Shown here piece after piece: positions 1-8,976 of a stretch of 17,491 nt of DNA. The notes under the pieces are model-generated. The model saw nothing but the letters and a program-made list of their open reading frames with translations. It made no database searches and was not told the DNA's origin. Source of the stretch: Verrucomicrobiota bacterium (GTDB taxonomy: Bacteria > Verrucomicrobiota > Verrucomicrobiia > Chthoniobacterales > UBA10450); NCBI GenBank assembly GCA_003217965.1, contig QHNB01000063.1, forward strand, positions 1 through 17,491, read 5' to 3'. Position 1 is the first letter of the stretch, and every line of letters begins with the position of its first letter. Both the position numbers and the translations under genes were made by a program.

Positions 1-301
1 AGAAAACCGTCGTGACGATTTCTTTTTTCCATGGATAGCGCTCGGCGTGCTTCGGTGGATCATGTCCGATCGGCGAGAGATAAGCCATGGTGTCGACCAC
101 CGGGAACGAACAATCCTGCAATCGATCGATTTTCTTGCTCACCTTCATCTTCATTGTTGGCACTTTGGCGGGGGCGGAGTGGGTGAAGAAAGACGTGATC
201 GAAGAAATGATGACCGCGATCGTGCGCGTGAGCGTGCCAGGCTTCATTGAACTAAAACCGGCCCGACGTAAGCGCCGGAACCAATGGGCTTTCTCTTTCA
301 T
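1..301 (-). CDS. N-terminal part of an exported protein of unknown function, cut by the window edge
   Basis: Reading the minus strand from the ATG at 301, the frame stays open for 100 codons to the window edge. A second ATG at 247 is the likelier start, because the protein from there begins MKPGTLTRTIAVIISS, a positively charged start followed by a hydrophobic stretch ending near a Ser-Ala-Pro-Ala site, as in a Sec signal peptide. The mature part carries KIDRLQDCSFPVVDTMAYL and later a YPWKKEIVTTVF segment. I have a vague memory of verrucomicrobial secreted hypothetical proteins with a similar PWK-x-(E/N)I-x-TTVF motif, but cannot name a family. It is divergent from the exported phosphatase-like gene at 583. 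No Shine-Dalgarno site is visible before either ATG. The gene is inferred from an unbroken frame, a sensible export signal and protein-like composition. The plus-strand frame over the same bases (87-359) looks less natural. Confidence 0.55.
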   Translation of the reverse strand, partial: MKEKAHWFRRLRRAGFSSMKPGTLTRTIAVIISSITSFFTHSAPAKVPTMKMKVSKKIDRLQDCSFPVVDTMAYLSPIGHDPPKHAERYPWKKEIVTTVF

Positions 302-582
302 AAGAATCGAAGTGAATGCGATGAGCGCGTGTGATCGAACGCGAATTCGTTATTACTGAACGATCGTGAATTTCGCCTTTGCGGCGCCGCTCTCTTTTGC
401 TTTCACCAACAGATTCGTTTTTGCAACAAGATCAAGAAATTCCGATCCCCGCCGCGAGGCTCGCTCCGCGTCTGGCACGATCCCGATGCCACGTGATCTC
501 GGGACCAGTCCGAGAGTGCGCCTTGCAACTGGCGACGAGTTCAAGTCAATAATGGGCGCGACTCCGCTTCTGCATCTCGCCG
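302..582. other. Intergenic region between divergent genes, with a possible decayed coding tail on the minus strand
   Basis: This 281-base stretch separates the divergent genes at 301 (-) and 583 (+), so it should hold both promoters; no strong -35/-10 pair stands out. On the minus strand an open frame runs through it and ends at 353 with the residues KAKFTIVQ, preceded by SEFLDLVAKTNLLVKAKES. That tail reads like a genuine protein C-terminus. However, the frame has no credible start: its upstream part lies across the start of the gene at 583 and turns into low-quality sequence. It may be the remnant of a truncated gene. I do not recognise the family. Confidence 0.3.
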
Positions 583-1464
583 ATGAAAATGACCTGGCTT
601 GCGCTGTTTGTCCTGACCATAAACGGCAGCCTTGTTGCCGAGAATTCGGCAGAACCTTCTGCCTCTCCCCCGACTGTCCGGGTCGCATTCTGGAATGTCC
701 AATGGTTCCCCGGTCGTCACCCCAACGCTTCGGCCATCGCTGAAAGACAACAGATCGCCGCCGTCCAGCGTGACATGGGCGCCATCGATGCCGACGTGAT
801 TGGGCTGGAGGAAGCGCGCGATTTTTCCAAAGCCTCTCTCGCTATCGCCTCACGTCCGGGATTTAAAGTGGACGTCTGTTCGAATTTTCCACCGCGGGAA
901 GACCAAAACGTTGCCCAACAAGTTGCGATTGCCAGCCGGCTCGCGCCGATAAGTGCATGGGTCGAAATGTGGAAATACAACGGCGCGCTTCTTCCGCCGC
1001 GCGGATTTGCCTTTGCCGTTTACGAGGTGGCACCGCGACATTTGCTCCTGATTTACGCGCTGCATTTAAAAAGCAACCGAGGAGAAATCAGCGAGGACGA
1101 GGCTATTCGAGAGGAATCAATGCGGCAGCTCAGGGCACATATCGCCGCCATGAATGCCGCTTATGGAAAGCTCGGGACAATCACATGGATTGTAGGAGGC
1201 GACTTCAACACTTCTCCAGATGACCCGCGTTTCGCACAGGAAATGACAACGCGCCGGCTCCTCGCGGATGGCTTTTCCTGGGGCTGGCAGAATGTGCCGT
1301 TTTCGCAGCGAATCACACTGCCAGCGGACAAATTTTTTCCCTCCGCCTGTTTTGATCATATTTTCTTTCGCAACGCGAATCTCATTTCCGCACGGGTCAT
1401 CCCGACCTCAAAACGATCGAGCGATCACCGGGCAATTTTTGGCTCCTTTCAGTTGCCGCGATAG
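583..1464 (+). CDS. Exported endonuclease/exonuclease/phosphatase (EEP) family protein
   Basis: This is a 293-aa protein with a signal peptide (MKMTWLALFVLTINGSLVAEN; likely cleavage around residue 20, after LVA), so it is probably periplasmic or secreted. The rest is one EEP domain, the fold of DNase I, exonuclease III and metal-dependent phosphodiesterases. Visible signatures in order are FWNVQW (metal/active-site Asn), DVIGLEEAR (metal-binding Glu), LHLKSN, GGDFNTSP (catalytic Asp-x-Asn) and, near the C-terminus, DHIFF and SSDHRAI (the terminal Asp-His pair). All catalytic signatures are therefore present. The substrate cannot be told from sequence; extracellular nuclease, phosphodiesterase or lipid phosphatase are all possible. 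The start is the first of two close ATGs (583, 589); no Shine-Dalgarno site is seen. It stands alone, divergent from the gene at 301 and convergent with the FAD-linked oxidase gene. Confidence 0.88.
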   Translation: MKMTWLALFVLTINGSLVAENSAEPSASPPTVRVAFWNVQWFPGRHPNASAIAERQQIAAVQRDMGAIDADVIGLEEARDFSKASLAIASRPGFKVDVCSNFPPREDQNVAQQVAIASRLAPISAWVEMWKYNGALLPPRGFAFAVYEVAPRHLLLIYALHLKSNRGEISEDEAIREESMRQLRAHIAAMNAAYGKLGTITWIVGGDFNTSPDDPRFAQEMTTRRLLADGFSWGWQNVPFSQRITLPADKFFPSACFDHIFFRNANLISARVIPTSKRSSDHRAIFGSFQLPR

Positions 1465-1469
1465 TTTTT

Positions 1470-1503
1470 ATCGTGGGCGGATTGCGCTTTTTTTGCCCAC
1501 GAT
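1470..1503. terminator. Hairpin between convergent genes, possible bidirectional terminator
   Basis: ATCGTGGGC (1470-1478) and GCCCACGAT (1495-1503) form a perfect 9-bp stem around a 16-base loop containing a run of seven T. It lies 5 bases after the stop of the gene at 583 and 6 bases past the stop of the minus-strand oxidase gene. Neither side has the T-tract after the stem that an intrinsic terminator needs; the five T on the plus strand lie before the stem. It fits position-wise as a terminator or mRNA 3'-end stabiliser for both genes. Confidence 0.5.
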
Positions 1504-1509
1504 TCGCTA

Positions 1510-2787
1510 TTAAGCAGACCGTTGAGGCCCCTCCTCGTCCAGGAATTTGCCGGGATTCAAAATGTCGTCCGGATCGAGTGTGCGCTTAATGGCCTGATGG
1601 AGCGTGCGCGCAACGTCGCTCGTCGCGTCCGGCCACCACCGTTTTTTGGCCAATCCGATTCCGTGTTCACCCGTGATTACGCCACCCCATGCGAGTACCT
1701 GCGCGAAAAGCTGATCGAGCGCGCTCTGCACTTTTTCGCGCACTACCTCCTCTCGATTATAGCGGTCCGCCATGATGTTGACGTGAATGTTGCCGTCGCC
1801 TGCGTGGCCGAAACAGGCAATCGGAAATCCTGAGCGCGCGGAAAGTGCCTCGGCAAATTGGATCAAATCAACCAGACGACTTCGTGGGACGACGATGTCT
1901 TCGTTCAGCTTTGTCAATCCCGTTGCGCGAAGCGAATTGCTAAATTGGCGCCGAAGTGCCCAGAGCCGCTCGCAGTCGGCTTCATTGTTGGCGATTTCGA
2001 GCGTGGTCGGATTTCGGCTGGCGATCAGGTCGCGGACCTTGCCCATCTCCACGTCGACAGTTTCTTCCTGGCCATCCAGATCCACCAATAGATGCGCGTT
2101 GCCTGCGGGCACATGGGTCGCGCCGGAATCTTGGCGGGCCGCTTCCAGCGTGAAGTGATCCGCGATCTCCAATGATGAGGGTAAAAAGCCCAGCGCAAAA
2201 ATCTTCTGCACAGTTGTAGCCGCTTCCGACATCGTCGTGAACGAGGCGGAGATCGTGCTACGCGACGGAGGCAACGGTAAAAGCTTCAGGATAATTTCGG
2301 TCGTAACACCGAGCATTCCTTCGGACCCGGTGAATAAACCGATCAAATCGAAGCCAGTTTTGTTCTTGTGGACACGGCCGCCCGTACGCAGCACCTCACC
2401 ATTGGCTAATACAATCTCGAGCCCGACGACGTAATTACGCGTCACGCCATATTTCAAACATCGAGGCCCGCCGGCGTTGGTGGCAACATTCCCGCCAATT
2501 GTGCAATGCTCGAAGCTGGCTGGGTCGGGGGGATAGAATAGCTTCTTCTCGCGGGCCGCTCGCTTGAGGTCAGCCGTAATGACTCCGGGTTCGACGACCG
2601 CGACCGCATCCTCAAAATTGATATCTTTAATGCGATTCATGCGCGCCAAGGAAAGCGCCACTCCCGACCGAACCGGCACGCAACTGCCAACGTAGCCGTA
2701 GCCTCCGCTGTGCTCGTCGAGTGTCTCGGCATCGTTGGCAACAGCGTTGTTGCCTAATAACTGCCGCAACTGCTCCACCAGCGACAT
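1510..2787 (-). CDS. FAD-linked oxidase, GlcD / D-lactate dehydrogenase type, lacking part of the FAD-binding domain
   Basis: This 425-aa protein belongs to the FAD-binding oxidase/transferase type 4 family (glycolate oxidase GlcD, D-lactate and D-2-hydroxyglutarate dehydrogenases), which oxidise 2-hydroxy acids. Clear signatures are VEPGV, YPPDPASFEHCTIGGNVATN and AGGPRCLKYGVT (about residues 65-115), TGFDLIGLFTGSEGMLG, and in the C-terminal half CFGHAGDGNIHVNIM and GVITGEHGIGLAKK, the metal/substrate-site His motifs. The end DPDDILNPGKFL is typical. Oddity: between HSGG (residues 26-29) and YGYVGSCVPV the usual stretch of roughly 40 residues is absent. That stretch contains the conserved pro-arg-ser segment and the first part of the Arg-Gly-x-Gly pyrophosphate-binding loop. 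Family members are usually about 460-500 aa. As written, FAD binding would be impaired. It is last of the likely treS-fabI-barrel protein-oxidase cluster, 6 bases after the previous stop. The exact substrate is unknown. Confidence 0.85.
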   Translation of the reverse strand: MSLVEQLRQLLGNNAVANDAETLDEHSGGYGYVGSCVPVRSGVALSLARMNRIKDINFEDAVAVVEPGVITADLKRAAREKKLFYPPDPASFEHCTIGGNVATNAGGPRCLKYGVTRNYVVGLEIVLANGEVLRTGGRVHKNKTGFDLIGLFTGSEGMLGVTTEIILKLLPLPPSRSTISASFTTMSEAATTVQKIFALGFLPSSLEIADHFTLEAARQDSGATHVPAGNAHLLVDLDGQEETVDVEMGKVRDLIASRNPTTLEIANNEADCERLWALRRQFSNSLRATGLTKLNEDIVVPRSRLVDLIQFAEALSARSGFPIACFGHAGDGNIHVNIMADRYNREEVVREKVQSALDQLFAQVLAWGGVITGEHGIGLAKKRWWPDATSDVARTLHQAIKRTLDPDDILNPGKFLDEEGPQRSA

Positions 2788-2793
2788 TACGGA

Positions 2794-3105
2794 TCAGCTG
2801 GGTGGGATGATTCGATAATGTCGCGACCGCTCGTCCATCCGAATCAATAGCGGTTCAGCCTTTGAGTGGATGACGGGCCGCCTGCTATCAGAGCCGGCAA
2901 AAGTTTCCACTGCTTCCATTGAATCGAATCGAAGCAGAGTGAGAAACTCCACTTCATCGCCATCCTTGCGAATGAATAACTCGGCGCCATGATAACCGGC
3001 AATCTTTCGTTGTGCGATTCCAGGAAAAATCTCCTCCCGCAATAGGCGTTCATACGTCTTCGCCTCGGACTGTTTCGTCCATCCGTGCCAGATGCGTGCA
3101 ATCAT
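2794..3105 (-). CDS. Small antibiotic-biosynthesis-monooxygenase-like (dimeric alpha/beta barrel) protein
   Basis: The protein is 103 aa if translation starts at the ATG at 3105, which puts the start just 4 bases after the fabI stop. The longer open frame (to 3222) adds about 39 residues of poor sequence read antisense-like over fabI, so the short start is preferred. Visible sequence: MIARIWHGWTK at the start, then an alpha-helical segment (ERLLREEIFPGIAQRKIAG), a YHGAELFIRKDG strand pair, EFLTLLRFDSMEAVETF, and a C-terminal strand region. This order of strands and helices, with W-x-G-x-x and FDSMEAVETF elements, matches the ABM/heme-degrading monooxygenase-like ferredoxin-fold barrels that work as small dimers. 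No cofactor site can be assigned. The gene sits between fabI and the FAD-linked oxidase with gaps of 4 and 6 bases, which indicates one transcript and probably translational coupling. Confidence 0.72.
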   Translation of the reverse strand: MIARIWHGWTKQSEAKTYERLLREEIFPGIAQRKIAGYHGAELFIRKDGDEVEFLTLLRFDSMEAVETFAGSDSRRPVIHSKAEPLLIRMDERSRHYRIIPPS

Positions 3106-3109
3106 CCCG

Positions 3110-3767
3110 CTACATTCCGATGATCTGGTAACCGCCATCGACGTAGATGACCTGGCCGGTAATCGCGGCTGCGCCGTCGCTTGCAAGAAAAACGCCGGTT
3201 GTGCCGAGCTCCGACGGTTCACAGCTCCGTTTCAGAGGGGCGCGCTCCTGGTAGTGTTTGAGCATTTGCATAAAGCCGCTGATGCCTCGAGCGGCAAGGG
3301 TATTTACCGGGCCTGCGGAAATGCAATTTACGCGAATCTTCTTGGGACCAAGATCGTAAGCAAGGTAACGCGTGCTCGCTTCCAGGGACGCTTTGGCCAC
3401 GCCCATCACGTTGTAATGGGGCACAACTTTCTCCGCCCCATAATAGGTCATAGCGACTATGCTGCCGCCATTCACCATCATGGGCGCCGCCTCGCGCGCG
3501 AGCGCGACGAGCGAATACGCACTGATATCGAGTGCAGTGCGGAAGGCTTCACGGCTGGTATTGACGAATTCGCCTTCGAGCGCCTCCTTCGGAGCATAGG
3601 CAACCGAATGAAGCATCAAATCCAATTGATTGGTCTCGCCGTGGACTTTTTCAAAGAAAGCGGAGATCTCAACGTCGCTTGAGACATCACATGGAAAAAG
3701 TGGTGTCCCTTCCCCAAACTCGCTGACCAACAACGCCGACTTTCCCGGCAAGCACTTGGTCGGTCAT
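3110..3767 (-). pseudogene. fabI: Enoyl-[acyl-carrier-protein] reductase FabI, disrupted by an N-terminal deletion and frameshift
   Basis: FabI reduces enoyl-ACP with NADH in the last step of each fatty-acid elongation cycle. From the minus-strand TTG at 3751 a 213-aa frame reads FPCDVSSDVEI, MLHSVAYAPKEALEGEF, VAMTYYGAEKVVPHYNVMGVAK (spanning the FabI Tyr-x6-Lys active site), DLGPKKIRVNCISAGPVNTLAA and a typical end TGQVIYVDGGYQIIGM. FabI is normally about 255-265 aa. The missing beginning is visible in another frame: ATG at 3767 gives MTDQVLAGKVGVVG, the usual first strand. The two frames meet around 3725-3730. About 33-35 residues, including the glycine-rich NADH loop (normally G-V-A-x-x-x-S-I-A) and the first helix, are gone, and the frame shifts (deletion length = 2 modulo 3). 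The intact form was certainly fabI. Either this is a pseudogene or the sequence has an assembly deletion. It lies 38 bases after the treS-mak stop. Confidence 0.85.
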
Positions 3768-3805
3768 ACGCCGTGACGATACGCTGCTTTGCCTGGTCGC
3801 AAAGA

Positions 3806-7063
<3,258 letters not shown>

Positions 7064-7202
7064 AAATGACACTCTTGGCACGATGCCGCGGTCATGCAAC
7101 GTCGAGCACCATTATTGCGAATTCTTCATACCGCCGGTAGACGCCGGATCAGTTTCGCACTAAGACTGCCTCTTTCCGCCAACGATTTCGAATGACCAGA
7201 GC
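7064..7202. other. Divergent promoter region between treS-mak and the sigma factor gene
   Basis: These 139 bases separate two divergent starts and so should contain promoters for both the treS cluster and the sigma/anti-sigma pair. I see no convincing -35/-10 pair. A short direct repeat of CGCCGG units occurs near 7132-7147. A TTGGCAC at 7075 resembles one half of a sigma-54 site, but the GC half does not follow at the right spacing. Confidence 0.3.
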
Positions 7203-7859
7203 GTGAGATCCCGCAAGCGTTTATCTAAAGCCGAGGAGGAGTCTGAAACCCCGGAGCGACTGTCCACCAGCGTGCCGGAGCTTGAGCCCGGCGCCCCGAC
7301 CGATTTGGAACTCATGGCCGGCATTCAGGCCGAAGATCCGGAAGCGCTCTCAAAACTATACGATCGCTACAATGGAATTATTAAGGCCCTGATTCTTCGC
7401 GTCATTCACAATGAAGCGGAGGCAGATGACTTGCTGCAAGAGATCTTTATGGAGATCTGGAACCAGGCGAAAAACTTCTCCGCGCAAAAGGGTAAGCCGC
7501 TGGGTTGGATGGTGACGCTGGCTCGGCGGCGCGCTATTGACGGATTGCGTAAAAAACAGGCTTATGCCCGCGCCGAAGAACGACTTCAGCAAGAAACCGA
7601 GCAACAGCCGGACGCTTGGGTTCACAATGCCACGGAGGAGGAAATCGCCATCGGCGATACGCGCGTGCTTATCCGCCGAGTCATCTCTGTCCTTCCGCCC
7701 GCCCAACAACAGGCCATCGAGCTGGCGTTTTTTCGCGGAATGAGTCAGCGCGAAATCGCGGCAAATACGAATACACCACTAGGCACGGTGAAGACTCGCT
7801 TAGAACTAGGTCTGAAGAAGATCTACGACGGCCTGAAGGAACTGCGCGATGAACTTTGA
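7203..7859 (+). CDS. ECF-type RNA polymerase sigma factor (SigK-like)
   Basis: This is a 218-aa sigma-70 family protein of the extracytoplasmic-function class. The sigma-2 region is at about residues 40-115: PEALSKLYDRYNGIIKAL, then EAEADDLLQEIFMEIWNQA, the conserved DD-x-x-QE-x-F helix that contacts core polymerase and the -10 element, then GWMVTLARRRAIDGLRK. The sigma-4 region is the C-terminal helix-turn-helix, RVISVLPPAQQQAIELAFF and GMSQREIAANTNTPLGTVKTRLELGLKKI, for the -35 element. The start used is a GTG at 7203, giving a 37-residue charged extension before TDLELMAGIQAEDPEAL; an internal ATG at 7314 would give a more typical length, so the start is uncertain. The next gene overlaps its last 11 bases and looks like an anti-sigma protein. 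The PLGTVKTR motif and pairing recall SigK/RskA (ECF19-like) systems, by inference only. Confidence 0.92.
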   Translation: MRSRKRLSKAEEESETPERLSTSVPELEPGAPTDLELMAGIQAEDPEALSKLYDRYNGIIKALILRVIHNEAEADDLLQEIFMEIWNQAKNFSAQKGKPLGWMVTLARRRAIDGLRKKQAYARAEERLQQETEQQPDAWVHNATEEEIAIGDTRVLIRRVISVLPPAQQQAIELAFFRGMSQREIAANTNTPLGTVKTRLELGLKKIYDGLKELRDEL

Positions 7860-8085
7860 GCAGTTTCAAAATCAGGCTCGGCTGTTCGTGATTGGCGCCT
7901 TAGACGAAGAGGAAGTTTCCGAATTTGAGAAAGCGCGGCGAAAATTCGGACAAAAAGCGGAAGATTTTATCACGAAATGTTACTCGTTGAGCGAAGCCTT
8001 TGCTCTTAGTTTAAAGCCAGCGAAAGCGTCCGATCAGATTAAAGCTCGGCTGATGGAGATGGTGCGGGATCGCAAGAAAGCTTAG
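7849..8085 (+). CDS. Small soluble anti-sigma-like protein (RskA N-terminal domain type)
   Basis: This is a 78-aa protein whose ATG at 7849 overlaps the sigma factor's end by 11 bases, with a good Shine-Dalgarno-like AAGGA at 7836-7840. It starts MNFEQFQNQARLFVIGALDEEEVSEFEKARR and continues with a helix ending in ALSLKPAKASDQIKARLMEMV. That pattern (Ala-x-Gly-Ala-Leu-Asp-x-Glu-Glu-x-x-x-Phe-Glu, later Pro-x-x-x-x-x-x-x-Lys-x-x-Leu) is the N-terminal sigma-binding helical domain of zinc-free anti-sigma factors such as RskA. Normal RskA proteins are over 200 aa, with a transmembrane helix and an extracytoplasmic sensor domain. Here the protein stops after the cytoplasmic domain, with no hydrophobic segment. 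The zinc motif H-x3-C-x2-C is also absent. It probably sequesters the sigma factor in the cytoplasm; the release signal is unknown. Its 3' end overlaps the convergent DUF2017 gene by 4 bases. Confidence 0.72.
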   Translation: MNFEQFQNQARLFVIGALDEEEVSEFEKARRKFGQKAEDFITKCYSLSEAFALSLKPAKASDQIKARLMEMVRDRKKA

Positions 8086-8588
8086 TCTTCGTCGGGGCAG
8101 GCGGCGATCTCGCGCAAAATAAACTCCTGAAGGAAACCGTAGAAGTTGACTTGAAATAATCCCAAATCGCGCCGGCTGCCAAGAGGCGAACGGAAGTGAT
8201 CGGAAAGCTCGTGTTCAGTAAAATTATAGCTGGCAGCAATTGCTAGCCGGGCTTGATTGAGAGCGTTCAGCCAGGCGTCGGCATGCGCGAGCGGGATTCT
8301 GAGGGTGCAATTCGCGAATGGTTTTTTCTTGCAATGTAATTGTTCCAAGTCCTGACGAACCGTTTCCGTCGCCGATTGAAACAAGCGTCGCAGTTCAGGT
8401 ACAATATAAAGTTTCCATTCAGAACGAAACTCCTTCTCCTCCGCCCCAGCGGGGGCGCTGAAGAGACGCTCTTCGGCCGCGGGCGATTTCTTGGTATCTA
8501 CGCTATCCGGAATCTGCCGCAATAATTCTGCGAGAAACGGGTCAAGTTCGCGAATCTCAAGGCTCTCGTTTTGACGACAAATTTCCAT
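8082..8588 (-). CDS. DUF2017 family protein, ClpS-associated
   Basis: This is a 168-aa cytoplasmic protein from the ATG at 8588, whose A overlaps the last base of the clpS stop (TGATG); a GTG at 8591 is an alternative that overlaps clpS by 4 bases. The C-terminal two thirds match what I know of DUF2017: a central helical region (EWKLYIVPELRRLFQSATET), then RIPLAHADAWLNALNQARLAIAASY, in which the Trp-Leu-x-Ala-Leu-Asn-x-x-Arg-Leu-x-(I/L) core is the family hallmark, then NFYGFLQEFILREI at the end. In Actinobacteria DUF2017 genes lie immediately beside clpS, the same arrangement as here. Its function is not known. The constant partnership suggests a role with the N-degron adaptor or the Clp protease. 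Last gene of the panE-ybeY-clpS operon. Confidence 0.8.
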   Translation of the reverse strand: MEICRQNESLEIRELDPFLAELLRQIPDSVDTKKSPAAEERLFSAPAGAEEKEFRSEWKLYIVPELRRLFQSATETVRQDLEQLHCKKKPFANCTLRIPLAHADAWLNALNQARLAIAASYNFTEHELSDHFRSPLGSRRDLGLFQVNFYGFLQEFILREIAACPDED

Positions 8589-8947
8589 CACCCTGCTTTT
8601 TCGATCGTAGCAAGCAATAAGTATGCGTGTAGTTGCTGGACATAAAGCTCAGCGCGTTCCCGGACGCCGCTCCATAAAATCGATCGCCCTTTTTGGTGCA
8701 CTTCCAGCATGTGCTTTTCTGCCCGCTCGCGCGGATAACCGAAGACCCGCTGAAAAACCATCGTTACGTAAGTCATCAAGTTTACCGGATCATTGTGGAC
8801 GACCACGTTCCATGGCGCCTGAATTTCCCCCTTAGTCGCCACCTCCTTTTCGACGGTCGGTGTCTCGATGGTTCCCTGAGCTATCACCGGATATTCCATC
8901 AACTGAGACGCGCTTCGTGCCTCGTCCTCCCGACGCTGCCCGCTCAT
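8588..8947 (-). CDS. clpS: ATP-dependent Clp protease adaptor ClpS
   Basis: ClpS delivers proteins with N-degron residues (Leu, Phe, Tyr, Trp) to the Clp ATPase-ClpP protease. In this 119-aa protein the core domain begins about residue 44: APWNVVVHNDPVNLMTYVTMVF contains the Asn-Asp pair that grips the substrate alpha-amino group, and AEKHMLEVHQKGRS holds the conserved Met-Leu-x-Val-His segment of the binding pocket. WSGVRERAELYVQQLHAYLL and TIEKAG end the fold. The style (NDPVN, WSG-x-RE-AE) is closer to actinobacterial ClpS than to the E. coli form. The first about 40 residues are a polar, probably disordered extension; the second Met (position 17) is an alternative start. The partner chaperone is not in this window. 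Operon position: 29 bases after ybeY and overlapping the DUF2017 gene. Confidence 0.93.
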   Translation of the reverse strand: MSGQRREDEARSASQLMEYPVIAQGTIETPTVEKEVATKGEIQAPWNVVVHNDPVNLMTYVTMVFQRVFGYPRERAEKHMLEVHQKGRSILWSGVRERAELYVQQLHAYLLLATIEKAG

Positions 8948-8976
8948 TAATCAAACTAACACGCGGGCTTGTCCGT

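Noticed and set aside
87..359. A 90-codon plus-strand frame with a hydrophobic stretch
   Set aside because: The minus strand over the same bases has an open frame with a better signal peptide and protein-like mature part, so the plus frame is probably antisense.
366..743. A possible ankyrin-like repeat (GATPLLHLADEN) on the plus strand
   Set aside because: Only one short match, out of frame with the clear EEP gene it overlaps; there are no further repeats.
3092..3682. A 196-codon plus-strand open frame opposite fabI
   Set aside because: fabI on the minus strand has diagnostic motifs; the plus frame has none.
7075..7092. TTGGCAC followed by GC-rich bases, resembling a sigma-54 promoter
   Set aside because: The second half (TTGCW at the correct spacing) is absent.
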